Below, one piece after another: positions 17,684-28,558 of a DNA stretch of 64,000 nucleotides. Both the position numbers and the translations under genes were made by a program. Under the pieces are notes generated by a model that was not told the DNA's origin, ran no database searches, and worked only from the letters and a program-made list of their open reading frames with translations. How positions within the stretch are numbered: position 1 is the first letter of the stretch; every line of letters starts with the position of its first letter. Origin of the DNA: Desulfocapsaceae bacterium (GTDB taxonomy: Bacteria; Desulfobacterota; Desulfobulbia; Desulfobulbales; Desulfocapsaceae). The stretch lies in the NCBI GenBank assembly GCA_030653035.1, contig JAUSAB010000048.1:1-64000 (forward strand), given 5' to 3'.

Positions 17684-18780
17684 AGATCAAGCCAGGTTGA
17701 GTTTTTATTGAACAGTTCACAGCCGTCTTCACGGACGACCACCATGTTTTCCAGCCGGACTCCGCCCCATTCCGGGATGTAAATACCGGGCTCAACGGTT
17801 ACCACCATCCCGGTCTGCAATTTCTTTCCATTCCGGGATGAAAGGCGCGGCTCTTCATGGACGGCCAACCCCACGCCATGCCCCAGGGAATGACCAAAAG
17901 CCTGGCCGTACCCGGCAGCAGCGATGATATCGCGCGCTTTTGCATCGACCTTAGCCGCCGCAACTCCCGCCCGGATCGCCGCAATAGCCGCACGCTGGGC
18001 CCGACGCACCAACCGGTGGATAGCCTGAAAACGTTCATCCGGCTCGCCAATAACAAAGGTCCTGGTCATATCAGAGCAATAACCATCAAGAATCAATCCC
18101 ATATCAATCATCACGGGCTGACCGGTCTCGATAGCTTTCATGCCGGGAACCGCATGCGGCAAGGCGCTGTTGCCGCCCGTTGCAACTATCGTGTCAAAGC
18201 TCGGAGACTGGGCGCCCATCCGGCGCATGGTGGACTCAATGATAAGGGCAATCTCTCGTTCAGTCTGACCGGGACCAATAGTGCTGTACACCTCCTCAAA
18301 GACCTTTTCATTCAGGTCAACCGAAGCCCGCAGTTTGGCTATCTCATCCTCATCCTTGATTACCCGCAATTTTTCCACCAGATCTGTCGTCGGGACAAAG
18401 CGCACACCTGTCTTTTCGCTCAGTCCGTTCAGCTTTTCGGCAAAAGAATGGAGGGTATAATGGCTTTCAAAACCAAGGGTACGAATCCCCAGATCCGGCA
18501 GCATCTCCCGCAGTAAGGCCAACAGCCCTTTGGGATAGAGACCGATATGGAGAAAATCGGCCTCAGCCTCGGCCTGCAGTTTGAAACGAAAATCAGTCAG
18601 CAGCCAGGAATCGCCCTTGGCCGGAATAAGCAACAGCCCGGCAGTCTCACCAATACCGTGATCAAGCGCCGAATAACCGCTCAGAAACCGCCTGTTCTCC
18701 GGCTGACTGACCAACAGGCCATCAAGCTTTTTCCGGCGCAAGACAGCCTGAATCTTGTTTATTCGTTGCTGATAGTCCAT
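17680..18780 (-). CDS. M24B family Xaa-Pro aminopeptidase / proline dipeptidase
   Basis: 366 residues. A creatinase-like N-terminal domain (about 5-130) is followed by a pita-bread catalytic domain (about 135-355). Metal ligands are in place: Asp in MIDMGLILDGYCSDMTRTF (two), His in FGHSLGHGVGLAVHEEP, Glu in TVEPGIYIPEWGGVRLEN (two). It cleaves N-terminal residues preceding proline in the cytoplasm. One-base overlap (TAATG) with the 196-residue gene upstream and four-base overlap with PIN-PhoH downstream make a tightly coupled three-gene operon. Confidence 0.93.
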   Translation of the reverse strand: MDYQQRINKIQAVLRRKKLDGLLVSQPENRRFLSGYSALDHGIGETAGLLLIPAKGDSWLLTDFRFKLQAEAEADFLHIGLYPKGLLALLREMLPDLGIRTLGFESHYTLHSFAEKLNGLSEKTGVRFVPTTDLVEKLRVIKDEDEIAKLRASVDLNEKVFEEVYSTIGPGQTEREIALIIESTMRRMGAQSPSFDTIVATGGNSALPHAVPGMKAIETGQPVMIDMGLILDGYCSDMTRTFVIGEPDERFQAIHRLVRRAQRAAIAAIRAGVAAAKVDAKARDIIAAAGYGQAFGHSLGHGVGLAVHEEPRLSSRNGKKLQTGMVVTVEPGIYIPEWGGVRLENMVVVREDGCELFNKNSTWLDL

Positions 18781-19370
18781 TACATAAAACGCTGTAACAA
18801 CATCTCTTTGCGTTGATCAAGGGCCTGATTGTATTGCTGGTTCAGCTCGGCCTTCATCCTCGTCCACTCCTTCTGAAACATAGGGTGCATCGCCGGATCC
18901 ATAGACATCCTGCCCCCGGCAACAGCCCCCGGTTGGCCGCCAAGTTTCTGATCAAGCTGGGCGCGTACAGCGTCTTCCAGCTGCTTTCTAATCTGCTCTT
19001 TATGCTGATTATACTGCTCGAGGATCTGTTTCAACTCGGCGCAAATGGCAATCATATCTCCTGCCGATTGCTCCATCTCCACCAGACCCTGCATGGCCCG
19101 AAGACCTGTGGCCATCAAGGCCTCATCACGCGGCAGGACGATATTGCGCAGCAGGGCCTGGGCCATGCCCCTGCGTACCGCCATCTGCTCACTCGCCGCC
19201 TGCCCGGCAAGTGCCTGTCCGAGATCATCCAGGGCAAGACCTATATATTCAGCGGCCAGACGCATCCCTGTGCGTTCCGATTCTTGAGAATCAGGTTGGC
19301 CAACCGCACGGGCAGCCATCCGGGCAGCCCGTTCCATAACCATATCCATGGTGCTTTTTATCTCTGCCAT
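18780..19370 (-). CDS. 196-residue helical protein, DUF6657-like, unknown function
   Basis: Opens MAEIKSTMDMVMERAARMAA and is almost wholly helical, rich in Ala, Gln, Met and Glu, with a central segment (about 100-145, AELKQILEQYNQHKEQIRKQ) predicted as a coiled coil and a Gly-rich break (about 145-155, GGQPGAVAGGRM). It resembles short uncharacterised Desulfobacterota proteins I recall as DUF6657, but the family name is from memory. It is first in an operon with the M24 peptidase and PIN-PhoH ATPase. No signal peptide, no catalytic motif. Confidence 0.7.
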   Translation of the reverse strand: MAEIKSTMDMVMERAARMAARAVGQPDSQESERTGMRLAAEYIGLALDDLGQALAGQAASEQMAVRRGMAQALLRNIVLPRDEALMATGLRAMQGLVEMEQSAGDMIAICAELKQILEQYNQHKEQIRKQLEDAVRAQLDQKLGGQPGAVAGGRMSMDPAMHPMFQKEWTRMKAELNQQYNQALDQRKEMLLQRFM

Positions 19371-19588
19371 TTTTCAGGATGTTCAATTCTTTGAATTATT
19401 TCATAAACATGAAGCAAGAAAGAGAAACTACATGGGACAAAAGACGGTCTTTTCCTAACTCTCCTCCTTTCCCTTTTTACTCTTACCTATTTACTCCAGA
19501 GGAGACTGAACCGTAAAGAAAAAATTGTCCCTCTTGTCAAGTCAATTATTTCTGGACCGTTTTTTCTCTCAACGAAAACAAGAAGTGC

Positions 19589-19617
19589 TTGTCTTTCCAT
19601 TTATCTTTTGCTATATA
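19589..19617 (+). promoter_or_regulatory. sigma70-type promoter for rpsA
   Basis: TTGTCT (19589-19594), a 17-base spacer and TATATA (19612-19617). It lies about 130 bases upstream of the chosen rpsA start and inside a frame that would otherwise extend the protein N-terminally. That is one reason to reject the longer start. The remaining intergenic stretch 19371-19588 shows nothing else I can name. Confidence 0.6.
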
Positions 19618-19749
19618 GTGCTCTTTCTCTCAAAAAAGATACAAGGTTCGTTCCTTTATTTTTTAGAGATTACAGGCATCGTTTCCACAACAAACGATAA
19701 AGATCAACCCTTACAACCTGGCCCCTACAGGCAGCACGAGCGAAAACCC

Positions 19750-21483
19750 ATGACCGAGGCACTCACACAAACAAACAATGACGAAGAGTTAAGTTTTGCG
19801 GAACTCTTTGAGATGGATGAAAACAGCAGCGTCGTTAACGTTGGCGATGTAACCATGGGCACCATCATCGGCGTCGTCGATGGTTATGTCCTTGTTGATG
19901 TCGGAGATAAGGCAGAAAGTTATGTTGCCAAATCCGAATTCCAACTGGAGAAAGGTAAAGAAATTCAAATCGGCGACACATTTGAAGTCTTTATTGAACG
20001 TCGTAAAGAAGAAGGCGGCCTCCTTCTGTCACGGGAAAAAGCAATTGCCATAAAGGTTTGGGAAGATATTGCCAAGATTCAGGAAGAGGGCGGCACTATT
20101 GAAGGCAAGATCGAGAGCAGGGTCAAGGGCGGCATGTCTGTTAATGTCGGCGTCCCGGCTTTTCTTCCTTATTCGCAGATTGATCTGCGTCCGGTCAAAG
20201 ACCTGGATGCGCTCATTGGTGAGACCTTTTCTTTCAAGGTGCTCAAGTTTAACCGTAAACGTAATAACGTGGTTATCTCCCGTCGCGCCATTCTTGAGGA
20301 TGACCGCAACAAACTGCGCGAGAAGATGCGTTCCATCCTGCAGGAAGGACAGATCATCAAAGGCGCCATCACCAATATCACCGACTATGGTCTCTTTATC
20401 GACATGGGCGGCATGGATGGTCTCTGCCATATCACCGATCTCTCCTGGGGACGGGTTTCTCATCCGGCAAAACTGTACAAAGTCGGCGAGGAACTGGAGG
20501 TCAAGGTTCTCAAATACGACAAAGAGAATGATCGCGTCTCCCTCGGTGTTAAACAACTGAAAGAAGATCCATGGGCAACCGTTACTACCCGTTACCCTAT
20601 TGGCGAAAAGACAATGGGCAAAGTTGTCTCCATCACTGATTATGGGGTCTTTATTGAACTTGAAGAAGGTGTTGAAGGCTTGATCCATGTCTCTGAAATG
20701 ACCTGGTCCAAGAAACCCCGTCATCCATCCAAGATCGTTGCCGTAGGTGATGAAGTTGAGGTCATGGTTCTCAATATCGAGCCAGAGACCAAACGAATCT
20801 CTCTTGGCATGAAACAATTGCAGCCCAATCCTTGGGATCTGGTCACAGACTCATATCCGGTCGGCGCCATTATCGAAGGAAAAGTTAAGAATATCACCGA
20901 CTTTGGTGTTTTCATCGGCATTGAAGACGGAATTGACGGACTGATTCATGTCTCCGATCTCTCTTGGACTGAGCGAATCAAGCATCCTTCCGAAAAATAT
21001 GTCAAAGGCCAGACCATCCAGGCAGTTGTCCTGAAGATTGACAAGGAAAACGAGCGTTTCTCCCTCGGCATCAAACAGCTTGAGCCCGATCCATGGCAGG
21101 CTGCCTACAATAAATATCCATCCGGCACCATCATCGAAGGCACCATCACCAACGTCACTGACTTTGGTGTATTCGTACAGTTGGAAGAGGGGATTGAAGG
21201 ACTGGTACATGTCTCCGAGATCAGCAAAGAAAAAATCAAGACCCCGGTTGGCGTCTATCAGGTTGGTGATACCCTGAAGGCAATTGTCATTAATGTATCG
21301 GCAAAAGACCGGAAAATTGGCCTCTCCATCAAAACCCTGGAAGGCGATAGTGAGGAGCCAGCCGAGGCCGGCCAAACAGCCTCCAAGAAAGAAGACTCTG
21401 CTTCTGCAGCAGCTGTTGCCGCTCCTGCCACCTTAGGCGACCTCATGAAGGCCGCCGCCAGTGGACAGACCGAAGAAAATTAG
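19750..21483 (+). CDS. rpsA: 30S ribosomal protein S1
   Basis: From the ATG at 19750 (MTEALTQTNNDEELSFAELF) the product is 577 residues with six S1 OB-fold repeats, at about 37-105, 122-190, 205-275, 290-362, 377-448 and 464-535. The last four contain the RNA-binding pattern ITDYGLFIDMGGMDGLCHIT and its relatives. A longer frame from 19525 runs through a promoter and an un-S1-like Phe-rich stretch. The start lacks a strong Shine-Dalgarno, a known trait of rpsA, whose 5' leader is read by S1 itself. The tail (about 540-577) is Ala/Glu-rich. A terminator-like hairpin separates it from the HU/IHF gene. Confidence 0.94.
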   Translation: MTEALTQTNNDEELSFAELFEMDENSSVVNVGDVTMGTIIGVVDGYVLVDVGDKAESYVAKSEFQLEKGKEIQIGDTFEVFIERRKEEGGLLLSREKAIAIKVWEDIAKIQEEGGTIEGKIESRVKGGMSVNVGVPAFLPYSQIDLRPVKDLDALIGETFSFKVLKFNRKRNNVVISRRAILEDDRNKLREKMRSILQEGQIIKGAITNITDYGLFIDMGGMDGLCHITDLSWGRVSHPAKLYKVGEELEVKVLKYDKENDRVSLGVKQLKEDPWATVTTRYPIGEKTMGKVVSITDYGVFIELEEGVEGLIHVSEMTWSKKPRHPSKIVAVGDEVEVMVLNIEPETKRISLGMKQLQPNPWDLVTDSYPVGAIIEGKVKNITDFGVFIGIEDGIDGLIHVSDLSWTERIKHPSEKYVKGQTIQAVVLKIDKENERFSLGIKQLEPDPWQAAYNKYPSGTIIEGTITNVTDFGVFVQLEEGIEGLVHVSEISKEKIKTPVGVYQVGDTLKAIVINVSAKDRKIGLSIKTLEGDSEEPAEAGQTASKKEDSASAAAVAAPATLGDLMKAAASGQTEEN

Positions 21484-21548
21484 GCAACTTCTCCACAGCC
21501 GACAAGTCGAGAGAAAACGACCTGCCTAAGCTTGCCTGAGCACATAAA

Positions 21549-21597
21549 AGGTTGTTTCGCCTTGAAAAATTCATCATGGCGAAACAACCTTTTTTTA
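21549..21597 (+). terminator. terminator or attenuator between rpsA and the HU/IHF gene
   Basis: AGGTTGTTTCGCC (21549-21561) and GGCGAAACAACCT (21578-21590) form a perfect 13-bp stem around a 16-base loop, followed by seven T. The next gene begins 33 bases beyond the T-run, so it needs read-through or its own promoter. Confidence 0.85.
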
Positions 21598-21629
21598 TAA
21601 TTATCATTTTAAATGAAAGAAGATTGAAC

Positions 21630-21908
21630 ATGTTAAAAAAGGAACTTATCGATCAGGTCAGCATGGATCTCTCTCTCCCTAAACGGGATGTGACCGCAGC
21701 CCTTGACATCATGCTAACGACAATGAGGAACGCCTTAACGGAAAAAAGAAGAATAGAACTTCGAGGTTTTGGAAGTTTTTCCCTCCGAAAACGCAAGGCA
21801 CGAACCACGAAAAATCCAAAAACCGGCGCCATAATGGATATTCCAGAAAGAAAGACCATCCACTTTACCATGAGCAGATCCCTGAAAGCTCCCTTGATAA
21901 AAGAATAA
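21630..21908 (+). CDS. HU/IHF-family DNA-bending protein
   Basis: From the ATG at 21630 (MLKKELIDQVSMDLSLPKRD) the product is 92 residues, the normal size; a longer frame from 21552 reads through the terminator. Family landmarks: helical N-terminal dimer body, RIELRGFGSFSLRKRKART (beta-ribbon base), NPKTGAIMDIPERKTIHFTMSRSLK. The IHF-like Pro in the intercalating arm (IMDIPE) is present. A position after rpsA recalls the rpsA-ihfB order of proteobacteria, so it may be IHF beta; HU cannot be excluded. GAAAGAAG precedes the start by about 8 bases. Confidence 0.9.
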   Translation: MLKKELIDQVSMDLSLPKRDVTAALDIMLTTMRNALTEKRRIELRGFGSFSLRKRKARTTKNPKTGAIMDIPERKTIHFTMSRSLKAPLIKE

Positions 21909-22012
21909 AGACAGAGGTTATTGCAGATAAACACACCTGCGCAAGATTCCGAAACACCATCGCAGGTCATTGCGAATACAGACAGGTCAAATGGCCTAAT
22001 ACCACTCACGGC

Positions 22013-22048
22013 GTGGACACCCAAAAAAAGTATTCTGGGAGTGTCCAC
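22013..22048. repeat. inverted repeat between HU/IHF and YciO genes
   Basis: GTGGACACCC (22013-22022) pairs with GGGAGTGTCCAC (22037-22048) with a small bulge and a 14-base loop containing a run of seven A. It lies in the gap between two convergent genes and may act as a two-way terminator. Confidence 0.6.
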
Positions 22049-22083
22049 CTCTTGACCTCTCTTCTTTCCGGTTTACAGCATAC

Positions 22084-22698
22084 TCATCTCAGAAATGGGG
22101 CAATATCGCCCTTCCCTTCACGCAATATCTCAGGATGATCTCCGGTCAGATCGATAAGCGAGGATGGATCGGGATAGACCGGCCCACCATCGATAATGAT
22201 CTCGACCCTGTTCCCAAGAAGCATCTCGATTTCATAGGCCTCAGTCGGGACAGGATGTTCACTTTCCACCGGGATACTGGTGTTGACAAGAGGATTGCCA
22301 AGAGTTTCCAGCAGCAACAGGCAGATAGGATTGGCTGGAACCCGGATACCAACGGTTTTCTGCTTTGTCGCCATGATTTTAGGAACAAGCTTGGTTCCGG
22401 GCAGGACGAAGGTATAGGCCCCCGGCAGATTTTTTTTCATCAACCGATAAGCCGTATTTGACACATGGGCATATTCGCTGATATTGGTCAGACTGGAACA
22501 CATAAAAGAAAACGGCTTGCCCTCCGGTCTTCTTTTGATCTGCATCAATCGCTTAATCGCCTTTTGATGAAACAGATCGCAACCTACACCATAACCGGTA
22601 TCCGTTGGATAACAGATAATCGCCCCGGCTTGCAGATGCTCAACAACCTGCTGAATCAGGCGCAGTTGAGGATTATCGGGATTAATATTTATAAGCAT
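22084..22698 (-). CDS. Sua5/YciO/YrdC-family protein (probable threonylcarbamoyl-AMP synthase paralogue)
   Basis: 204 residues covering a single YrdC domain: ICYPTDTGYGVGCD (substrate loop), LMQIKRRPEGKPFSFM (the KRxxxKP nucleotide motif), GAYTFVLPGT and VGIRVPANPI, and late PLVNTSIPVESEH. It lacks the extra Sua5 C-terminal domain. The sequence feel is closer to E. coli YciO than to TsaC, so the tRNA t6A role is likely but not certain. It stands alone between the HU/IHF gene (convergent) and guaB (divergent). Confidence 0.88.
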   Translation of the reverse strand: MLININPDNPQLRLIQQVVEHLQAGAIICYPTDTGYGVGCDLFHQKAIKRLMQIKRRPEGKPFSFMCSSLTNISEYAHVSNTAYRLMKKNLPGAYTFVLPGTKLVPKIMATKQKTVGIRVPANPICLLLLETLGNPLVNTSIPVESEHPVPTEAYEIEMLLGNRVEIIIDGGPVYPDPSSLIDLTGDHPEILREGKGDIAPFLR

Positions 22699-22908
22699 GA
22701 ATTCCTTTTTCCTCTTTCTGTAAAGACATCACCAGACAAAAATGGATTAGTCCCGAAAAAGGTTTAAGCTTTTATCTTGAAATGCTACACTGTTCAGGAG
22801 ACAGGTTACTTTTTAATAAATATCTCTCCTGTCCCATCATTCCCCTATATTTAACACTGAAAACTATAAACTGAAAACTCTTAAATTCAATACATTCTCT
22901 TCATTTGA

Positions 22909-24393
<1,485 letters not shown>

Positions 24394-24470
24394 TCTGGAA
24401 ACAGACTCAATCAGCCGCTTCGGGCTGGAAGCACTTAACTTTCAATTTTAACTTTTAATCTTCTCTTATC

Positions 24471-26009
24471 ATGAAAAAAATCCTCATCCTTGATTTTGGT
24501 TCCCAGACCACCCAGCTCATTGCCCGGCGTATCCGCGAACAGAAGGTGTACTGCGAGATCCACCCTTATTCGACCCCCCTTGCAAAAATCAAAGAGCTGG
24601 CGCCGGCAGGCATTGTCCTCTCTGGTGGACCAGCCTCAGTCTATGACCTCGATGCCCCCTTATCCGACCCCGCAATTTTTGAGCTGGGCCTCCCCGTTCT
24701 GGGCATCTGCTACGGGGCCCAGCTCATGATCCAGCAACTGGGTGGCAAGGTTGAAAAGGCGGAAAAACGGGAATTTGGCAAGGCAGACCTTGCCATCCAG
24801 TTTACCGGCGGCCTCTTTGCCGGGCTGGAAACTAGCCCCGTACATCATCAGGTATGGATGAGCCATGGTGACCGGGTGGAGATAGCGCCGGAGGGATTTG
24901 AGACCACAGCCACCAGCAGTCATTCTCCCTTTGCTGCCCTCCGACATAAAAAGAAACCTTTTGTTGCCGTCCAGTTCCATCCTGAGGTCGCCCATACCCT
25001 GATCGGCACCGATATCCTGCGCAACTTCATCTTTGGTCTCTGCGACTGCCAGCCGGACTGGACCATGCACTCCTTTATCGAATCGACAGTCCAGGCAATC
25101 CGCAACAAAGTAGGCACCAACAAGGTCATCTGCGCCCTCTCCGGCGGCGTTGATTCCTCGGTCACCGCCGCCCTGATCCATCGCGCCATCGGCGACCAAC
25201 TGACCTGTATCTATGTCAATAACGGCCTGATGCGCATCGGTGAAACCGAGTCCATCCTCCGTTTTTTCAAAGAAAAAACCAAACTCAAGCTCATTGATGT
25301 CGAGGCCACCGATTTCTTCCTTGGCGAGCTGGCAGGTGTTGTTGACCCGGAAATCAAACGCAAACGCATTGGTCTGGGCTTTATCCAGATATTTGAAGAA
25401 GAGGCGCGAAAACTGGGCGAGGTTAACTATCTGGCCCAAGGCACACTCTATCCGGATGTGATCGAATCGGTCTCCTTTCGCGGCGAGGCCCCGATCAAAT
25501 CCCATCACAATGTCGGCGGCCTGCCCGAGATCATGAAAATGGAGCTGATCGAACCTCTGCGCGAGCTCTTTAAAGACGAGGTGCGCGAGCTGGGCCTGGA
25601 ACTGGGACTGCCGGAAGAGGCTATCTATCGCCAACCCTTTCCCGGGCCGGGACTGGGCATCCGCATCATGGGCGAGGTCAATCTCGCGCGGCTGGAGATC
25701 CTGCGCCAGGCTGATGTTATTGTCCTTGAAGAGATGAAAAAAAGCGGCTGGTACCGCAAGGTCTGGCAGTCATTTGCTGTGCTCCTCCCCATTCAGACCG
25801 TCGGAGTCATGGGCGATGGCCGCACCTACGAAAATGTCATTGCCCTGCGGGCCGTGGACTCCAAGGACGCCATGACCGCCGACTGGTCAAAGCTGCCCTA
25901 TGAACTGCTGGGGGCTATCTCCAGCCGGATCATCAATGAAGTACGCGGCGTCAACCGGGTGGTCTTTGATATCTCCTCTAAGCCGCCAGCCACCATTGAG
26001 TGGGAGTAA
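24471..26009 (+). CDS. guaA: GMP synthase (glutamine-hydrolysing)
   Basis: 512 residues. The N-terminal class I amidotransferase (about 1-190) has its catalytic Cys in [11 protein letters not shown] and His/Glu in [10 protein letters not shown]. The ATP-pyrophosphatase domain has the P-loop [14 protein letters not shown] (about 225), and the C-terminal dimerisation domain ends IEWE as is standard. It converts XMP to GMP and completes the guaBA pair. A member of the palindromic repeat family starts 5 bases after the stop. Confidence 0.96.
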   Translation: MKKILILDFGSQTTQLIARRIREQKVYCEIHPYSTPLAKIKELAPAGIVLSGGPASVYDLDAPLSDPAIFELGLPVLGICYGAQLMIQQLGGKVEKAEKREFGKADLAIQFTGGLFAGLETSPVHHQVWMSHGDRVEIAPEGFETTATSSHSPFAALRHKKKPFVAVQFHPEVAHTLIGTDILRNFIFGLCDCQPDWTMHSFIESTVQAIRNKVGTNKVICALSGGVDSSVTAALIHRAIGDQLTCIYVNNGLMRIGETESILRFFKEKTKLKLIDVEATDFFLGELAGVVDPEIKRKRIGLGFIQIFEEEARKLGEVNYLAQGTLYPDVIESVSFRGEAPIKSHHNVGGLPEIMKMELIEPLRELFKDEVRELGLELGLPEEAIYRQPFPGPGLGIRIMGEVNLARLEILRQADVIVLEEMKKSGWYRKVWQSFAVLLPIQTVGVMGDGRTYENVIALRAVDSKDAMTADWSKLPYELLGAISSRIINEVRGVNRVVFDISSKPPATIEWE

Positions 26010-26013
26010 ATTA

Positions 26014-26120
26014 AGAAGGCTGAAGACCGAAGGGCGTCAGGCTGAAGCCGGACTGGAAGGCTGAAGGGAAAACAATAACGTGCTCAAATCCTTCCTTCAG
26101 CCTTCAGTCTTCAGCCTCTT
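26014..26120. repeat. palindromic repeat copy 3 (GGCTGAAGG family)
   Basis: Left half has AGGCTGAAGACCGAAGGG, CAGGCTGAAG and AAGGCTGAAGG. Right half has CCTTCCTTCAGCCTTCAG, then TCTTCAGCC. It begins 5 bases after the guaA stop (TAA at 26007-26009) and ends 46 bases before the NYN gene. It shares a 17-mer with copy 2. Confidence 0.85.
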
Positions 26121-26165
26121 TCCACCCTCCACCTACCTAAACCCGACAAAAGGACGACCTGAAAA

Positions 26166-26936
26166 ATGCTGAAGACGGGAATCTATGTCGATGCCGAGAA
26201 TATCCGCCTGTGCGGCGGATACGGCATGCGCTACGACATTCTGGTTGATCTGGCCAACCTGGGAAAATCCGTCCTTTTGCGGGCCAACTCCTATCTGGCC
26301 GAAGATCGGGCCCGCACCAAGGATGACCATGAATACCGCCAGAAACTGTATCGGTACCATGACATCCTGCGCCAATGCGGCTTCAAGGTCATCAAAAAAT
26401 ATGTGCAGCATTATGTCGATGACGAAGGGATCCTCACTACCAAGGCCAACGCCGATATGGATCTGGCAATTGACGCCCTGCTCCAGGCCCGCAATCTCGA
26501 TCGCGTCATCCTGCTCACCGGCGACGGCGATTTCGTCCGATTGGTGGTCGCCCTCCAGAACATGGGATGCCGGGTTGAAGTCATTGCCTTCAACAATGTC
26601 AGCAATCAATTAAAGGAGATTGCCGATTCCTACCTTTCAGGATTTCTTGTTCCCGGGCTCCTCCCCATCCAGGCCGGCCATAATGAAAACTGGCAGCGCG
26701 GAGTTGCGGTCAATTATAATCCGGACCGAGGTTTTGGTTTCATGCGTTACTACACACTGAAACCGGAAGGACTGGTGGCCGAGACGATTTTTTTTCACTG
26801 CTCTAAATCCAATGTCGTGAACGACACCCTTTTTCTTGACCCTACCAGTATCTTTGAATTCCGCATCGTCATCAACACCGACAACAACCGCACCGAGGCC
26901 TGGGATATCCGTTCCCTCGACGAGCCTTTGGCCTGA
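26166..26936 (+). CDS. NYN-domain ribonuclease fused to a cold-shock-like domain
   Basis: 256 residues. The NYN (LabA/DUF88, PIN-like) domain spans about 1-160 and keeps the acidic metal site: Asp in GIYVDAENIRL, ADMDLAIDALL, and LLTGDGDFVRLV. After a short linker a second domain (about 178-250) reads RGVAVNYNPDRGFGFMRYY and later IFFHCSKSN, which mimics the RNP1/RNP2 aromatic pattern of cold-shock domains (GFGF, FFH). This suggests a nuclease with its own single-strand nucleic-acid clamp. The HerA-like ATPase gene follows after 24 bases. Cytoplasmic; target unknown. Confidence 0.85.
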   Translation: MLKTGIYVDAENIRLCGGYGMRYDILVDLANLGKSVLLRANSYLAEDRARTKDDHEYRQKLYRYHDILRQCGFKVIKKYVQHYVDDEGILTTKANADMDLAIDALLQARNLDRVILLTGDGDFVRLVVALQNMGCRVEVIAFNNVSNQLKEIADSYLSGFLVPGLLPIQAGHNENWQRGVAVNYNPDRGFGFMRYYTLKPEGLVAETIFFHCSKSNVVNDTLFLDPTSIFEFRIVINTDNNRTEAWDIRSLDEPLA

Positions 26937-26960
26937 CGAAACTTACAAGAGGCGTAATAA

Positions 26961-28463
26961 ATGGCTGATCTTCATCAAATCGTTCTTGGTGGCAACAAAC
27001 AGGGCCGGCAAATCCTTTTTAACGCCGGGATGGCCAACAGGCATGGCCTGATCACCGGGGCAACCGGCACGGGTAAGACCATTACCCTGCAACTCCTGGC
27101 AGAATCCTTTTCCCGCCTCGGGGTCCCTGTCTTCTCGGCAGATGTGAAGGGTGATCTTTCAGGGATTGCCGCCCCCGGCCAGGAACATCCGAAGATCACC
27201 GATCGACTCAAGCGGATTGGTCTGGGAGCTCAACCCTTTGAAGGGTGTCCCATTCTGTTCTGGGACCTCGTTGGCAAAACCGGACATCCGATTCGCACCA
27301 CCGTCTCCGAGATGGGGCCCATCCTTCTCGCCAACCTGCTGGACCTCAATGAAACCCAGAGCGGAATCCTGCATGTGGCCTTTACTGTGGCGGATGCGCA
27401 AGGTCTCCTCCTTCTTGATCTGAAAGACCTCCACACCCTGCTGGGCTGGATGATGGAACACCGGCAGGAACTGACTAAAGACTATGGCAATATCTCAACC
27501 CCGAGCATCACAACCATCCAGCGCAACCTATTAGTTTTGAAAGAATCCGGAGGAGAACTCTTTTTTGGTGAACCGGCCCTGAAAATTGGCGATCTGATGC
27601 ACACAGATTTCTCCGGCCGCGGAGTCATCAGTCTGCTTGACGCCTCGTCCCTCTACTCCAACCCCAGGATCTACACCTCTTTTCTGCTCTGGCTGCTCTC
27701 GGAACTCATGGAAGAACTTCCTGAACGTGGTGATGCCCCCCTGCCCAAACTGGTTTTTTTCTTTGACGAGGCCCATCTCCTGTTTAATAATGCCCCGGCG
27801 GCCCTCCTGCAGCGAATCACCCAGGTTGTCCGCCTGATTCGCTCAAAAGGGGTGGGGATTTTCTTTGTCAGTCAATATCCCAACGACATTCCCGACGAGA
27901 TCCTCGGGCAATTGGGTTGTCGGATCCAACACGCCCTACGGGCCTTTACCCCGCAAGATCAAAAGGCCGTCAGAGTCGCAGCAGAGACCTTCCGCCAAAA
28001 TCCGCAACTCGATACCGCCACCATCATTACCGAACTTGGCACCGGCGAGGCACTCGTTTCAACCCTTGATGAGCAAGGCAGACCAACCATAGTAGACTGG
28101 TGCCTGCTCAGCCCGCCCCGATCTCACATCGGGCCGGTTGAAAGCACCAAACGAGAACGTCTTTTCATACGCTCACCCTTAAAAGGCCTCTACGACACGC
28201 CCGTTGACCGGCAATCCGCCTATGAAATATTGACAGCTCGCAATAACAATGCCGCCACGCAACAGAACCTGCCACAGACCTCAGCGGAGCAAAACAGCAT
28301 AACCAAGCAGATTATTGAGGCCGGGAAAGCGGCATTGGGCGGGGGCGGCGGGCGTCAATCGGTGGGGGAGACCTTACTCAAATCCGTGGTCCGCACCGTC
28401 GGCTCCCAGATTGGCCGGTCCCTTGTCCGCGGCCTTCTTGGCTCGCTTACCGGCAGAAGATAG
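26961..28463 (+). CDS. HerA-like ATPase, DUF853 (YjgR) family
   Basis: 500 residues. Walker A GATGTGKT is near residue 33-40 and FSADVKGDLSGIAAPG follows (typical YjgR). Walker B is LVFFFDEAHLLFNNAP (about 265-280), then RLIRSKGVGIFFVSQYP with a sensor-like SQ. The C-terminus ends in a Gly-rich stretch (GKAALGGGGG) and a basic tail. DUF853 proteins are hexameric FtsK/HerA-superfamily motors of unknown role. AAGAGGCG precedes the start. Pairing with an NYN nuclease suggests a motor-nuclease unit; HerA motors are often encoded with nucleases. Confidence 0.9.
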   Translation: MADLHQIVLGGNKQGRQILFNAGMANRHGLITGATGTGKTITLQLLAESFSRLGVPVFSADVKGDLSGIAAPGQEHPKITDRLKRIGLGAQPFEGCPILFWDLVGKTGHPIRTTVSEMGPILLANLLDLNETQSGILHVAFTVADAQGLLLLDLKDLHTLLGWMMEHRQELTKDYGNISTPSITTIQRNLLVLKESGGELFFGEPALKIGDLMHTDFSGRGVISLLDASSLYSNPRIYTSFLLWLLSELMEELPERGDAPLPKLVFFFDEAHLLFNNAPAALLQRITQVVRLIRSKGVGIFFVSQYPNDIPDEILGQLGCRIQHALRAFTPQDQKAVRVAAETFRQNPQLDTATIITELGTGEALVSTLDEQGRPTIVDWCLLSPPRSHIGPVESTKRERLFIRSPLKGLYDTPVDRQSAYEILTARNNNAATQQNLPQTSAEQNSITKQIIEAGKAALGGGGGRQSVGETLLKSVVRTVGSQIGRSLVRGLLGSLTGRR

Positions 28464-28558
28464 CCAAAGACATTCAGCTCCTGGCTATCTCGATATTGTT
28501 GAAAACAACGTTCAGATTTTCCCCTCTGACAAAAAAGCAAAAAGCCCTTTGCGCCAAA

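Noticed and set aside
19525-19749. N-terminal extension of ribosomal protein S1
   Set aside because: It would contain a good promoter (TTGTCT-17-TATATA) and reads as Phe-rich, un-S1-like sequence; S1 proteins start at the MTEAL-like position.
20340-21330. Tandem DNA repeats in rpsA
   Set aside because: The repeated text simply reflects the S1 domain repeats of the protein.
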